A program made the position numbers and the translations under genes. From positions 1-64,000 of the forward strand of contig JANJUX010000003.1 in assembly GCA_024710355.1 (NCBI GenBank): a stretch of 64,000 nt of DNA, read 5' to 3'. The notes below the pieces were generated by a model. It saw nothing but the letters and a program-made list of their open reading frames with translations. It ran no database searches and was not told the DNA's origin. This document shows, in pieces, positions 62,106 to 64,000 of the stretch; within the stretch, counting starts at the first letter, position 1, and the number at the start of each line of letters is the position of its first letter. Source of the stretch: Candidatus Rifleibacteriota bacterium (GTDB lineage: Bacteria > Muiribacteriota > Ozemobacteria > Ozemobacterales > Ozemobacteraceae).

Positions 62106-64000
62106 TCAATGCTGCGGGGCCGGCAGAATGGTGAAACTGGCGACTTCGATCGCTGCCGGCATTACCGGTTGTTTCCAGAGAGAGCCGAACAGTTCGGCTG
62201 CCGGCATTTTCGGAAGCAGCAGTCGACCCGACAGACCGTATTTCAGTCTGAAAATTTCGTTGAAGCCGTCATGGTTGAACAGGGTCACCCCTTCCGGCAC
62301 GGCATCATGCCACGGCTGTTTTTCGCCTTCACGCGTCAGAAAAGCCTGCAACATGACCCGGTAACTGCCAGGGGCCAGGTCGACCGGTATGACAAGCGAA
62401 CGGTTAAAGGTGAATCTGCCCTGCTCAGGCGTTGCATGGCGACAGACATAGTCGCCGGCAATGTGGATGTCGTGCCCAAGGAGCAGGCTGTTGCGACTGA
62501 GAGGCGCTCCTGATTCATCGAGAATTGTTGTCACCACTGCCAGGCTGTCGAGGTAGCCGCTCAGGCCGGCAAAGCTGTATGAATAAGCGATGCTGTCGCC
62601 GGGTGTCAGAATTCTGGTCTGGCCGGTTGCCGTCGCCGATGCTTCGCTTGCTGCCGGTAAATTTGCAGGGTTAAGGCTGATTGCAGAATCAAGTTGTGGT
62701 ATATGCGAGGTATCGAGCGGCTCCCAGTTGTTTTTAGCGATTACCCGGTGCAGATAAGCATCGGGCTCGATCGAATACGATGCGGTCAGCTGATAAAAGC
62801 TATCGTGCGGGTAGACCAGCGAGCCATAAAGCATGCCGGCTTCGGCGGCGGGCTTGAGCGCCTGCAGTTCGCCGGCCGCAAACTTGTCGACCAGCTGAAC
62901 GGCGAGATCCTGGCGGAACTTTTTAAACAGGCGCAGATACCAGTATGGTCTGAATTCGGCGTCGTTGCTCATCAAAACCATCGCTTTGGCCGGCAGGCCG
63001 CTGAGGATTTTCCGCATGTATATTTCGGGGTCATCATTTTCGGCAGGATGCAGCGAAAGTGAAAAGACTGCGGTCGACATCAGGGCAACGCATGCCAGAG
63101 TCTTGATTTTATCTGATCTGATAAGGTCGAGGGCGATGGCGGCCAGCCCGGCAAGGGCCATGAACGAAGGTAACAGCATGGTGTGAGCTTCAAAGGCATT
63201 GTAGTTGATCACAAATGCAAGGTTTATCGCAAGAATGGCGGTCAGCGCCGCCGGCAAAGCCCCGACTGTTCGCGGCCGCAGCGCGAGAAGTGTGCCCGGG
63301 CCGATCAACAGCCAGATGCCGTTCTCAAATATGCAGAGACGAAGAAATTCCAGCAGGCGCTGCCAGAGTTCGAGCGGGTGAAAAACCATGAAGCCACCGC
63401 TGTAGACAGTGCCGGTGAAAACTTGCAGAAAACCGTCGATCCCCTGCCCTGTCAGCGGGTCAAGCAATACCCGCGCCGGGTTCTGCAGTCGCAGATAAAG
63501 ATCGACAGATGGCAGAAAGCCGATAAGCACGCCAAAGCCCATTGCCGCCCAGAAGCGACCGGACGGCATCTTAACCTGCCGCTGCCCCGCTTCTCTGATA
63601 AAAAGCAGCAGCGTCAGGGCGAAGAGACCAAAGGTCGGGCGGTGCCCAACGCCAAGAGTGCCGGCCAGCCCGCAGGCAAAGCCTGAAGCGGCACCGGTAT
63701 GCCCTTTTTCGAGCATCAGACCGCACAGCAGACCGGCAGCGATAAAACATATTTCGAGGGCATAAACCTCGGCAAGAATGGCCTGATCGCGGTAAGTAAC
63801 GCCGCACAGCAGAAAAATACCGCCGGCAAGCGCCGCCGGCAGCGACAGGCCATGCAACAGCAGCAGCACTGAAAGCAGGCTTCCCCCGAGAATGGCGATT
63901 AGCGAGGTAAGCAGATTGATGCGGGCGGCCGGCGTCGAGCCCGGCAGGTAGCGCAAGGCGAGGTTGCCGAGGCGGGTGAAAAGCGGGTAGCCAGGCGCGT
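62106..64000 (-). CDS. DUF2723 polytopic membrane protein, 5' truncated by the window
   Basis: The frame runs off the right edge. The visible ~630 residues start with PGYPLFTRLGNLALRYLPGS, matching the HPPGYPLYT motif of DUF2723 (GT-C-like) proteins. About eight membrane segments follow, with FLPSVDLYLRLQNPARVLLDPLTG, then a soluble periplasmic part (~390-end) with strand-rich segments. Family members are suspected glycosyltransferases acting on lipid-linked sugars. The internal ATG at 63956 is not the true start. It lies 65 bases upstream of the GlyRS-beta-like gene. Confidence 0.8.
   Translation of the reverse strand, partial: APGYPLFTRLGNLALRYLPGSTPAARINLLTSLIAILGGSLLSVLLLLHGLSLPAALAGGIFLLCGVTYRDQAILAEVYALEICFIAAGLLCGLMLEKGHTGAASGFACGLAGTLGVGHRPTFGLFALTLLLFIREAGQRQVKMPSGRFWAAMGFGVLIGFLPSVDLYLRLQNPARVLLDPLTGQGIDGFLQVFTGTVYSGGFMVFHPLELWQRLLEFLRLCIFENGIWLLIGPGTLLALRPRTVGALPAALTAILAINLAFVINYNAFEAHTMLLPSFMALAGLAAIALDLIRSDKIKTLACVALMSTAVFSLSLHPAENDDPEIYMRKILSGLPAKAMVLMSNDAEFRPYWYLRLFKKFRQDLAVQLVDKFAAGELQALKPAAEAGMLYGSLVYPHDSFYQLTASYSIEPDAYLHRVIAKNNWEPLDTSHIPQLDSAISLNPANLPAASEASATATGQTRILTPGDSIAYSYSFAGLSGYLDSLAVVTTILDESGAPLSRNSLLLGHDIHIAGDYVCRHATPEQGRFTFNRSLVIPVDLAPGSYRVMLQAFLTREGEKQPWHDAVPEGVTLFNHDGFNEIFRLKYGLSGRLLLPKMPAAELFGSLWKQPVMPAAIEVASFTILPAPQH

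Overview
The window is a gene-dense, roughly 50% GC bacterial chromosome segment. An O-antigen-ligase-type membrane protein, many Sec signal peptides and pseudopilins suggest a diderm. Type III glutamine synthetase, a short aconitase and many repeat-rich secreted proteins fit an uncultured lineage such as Candidatus Riflebacteria. That placement is an inference from gene content and was not tested.

Layout. 1-9.4 kb: the 3' end of a UDP-GlcNAc 2-epimerase-like gene, the rplU-prp-rpmA operon, an O-antigen ligase-like gene, asnS, glnN and a creatininase-fold gene that has lost its metal ligands. 8.4-10.9 kb: a repeat-rich stretch with a dispersed GGTTTACATAA motif, a small membrane protein and a possible permease relic. 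11-12.4 kb: a secreted subtilase, divergent from the next block.

12.7-20.8 kb holds the most interesting system: a translationally coupled operon for a prokaryotic ubiquitin-like conjugation pathway. In order it encodes a YukD/ubiquitin-fold protein, an E1-like adenylating enzyme, a membrane-anchored JAB/MPN+ isopeptidase, a multi-pass FHA protein, a RING-like/zinc-ribbon membrane protein, a RING-like-TM-trypsin fusion, an E2 with a C-terminal tandem zinc array, a third RING-like membrane protein and a DUF2752 protein. Activator, carrier, ligase-like, deconjugating, phospho-binding and proteolytic modules therefore sit together, mostly at the inner membrane. I infer a membrane-localised conjugation and proteolysis pathway. 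A RAYT transposase with a repeat-expanded interior follows.

21-38 kb: a YqaA-like protein, a thioredoxin-like lipid/periplasmic-type protein, thrC, an AbiEi-like/TPR/winged-helix fusion, a secreted unknown, a catalytically dead subtilase-fold protein with a probable CTG start, an HATPase-GAF-GAF-degenerate GGDEF protein, a PQQ-propeller membrane protein, SH3-TPR, FAH-family and aconitase genes. 38-51 kb: a ptsN-like gene, an envelope-stress operon (HD-GYP, ECF sigma, anti-sigma, HtrA), an M14 carboxypeptidase, and a pseudopilin operon with an embedded second ECF sigma/anti-sigma pair and a LysM gene. 51-64 kb: a lipoprotein, FecR-like and NHL-repeat secreted proteins, engB with a long basic tail, lon, a very divergent GlyRS beta-subunit homologue and a truncated DUF2723 glycosyltransferase-like membrane protein.

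No rRNA, tRNA or CRISPR array was seen. All family names come from reading motifs by eye, without database searches.
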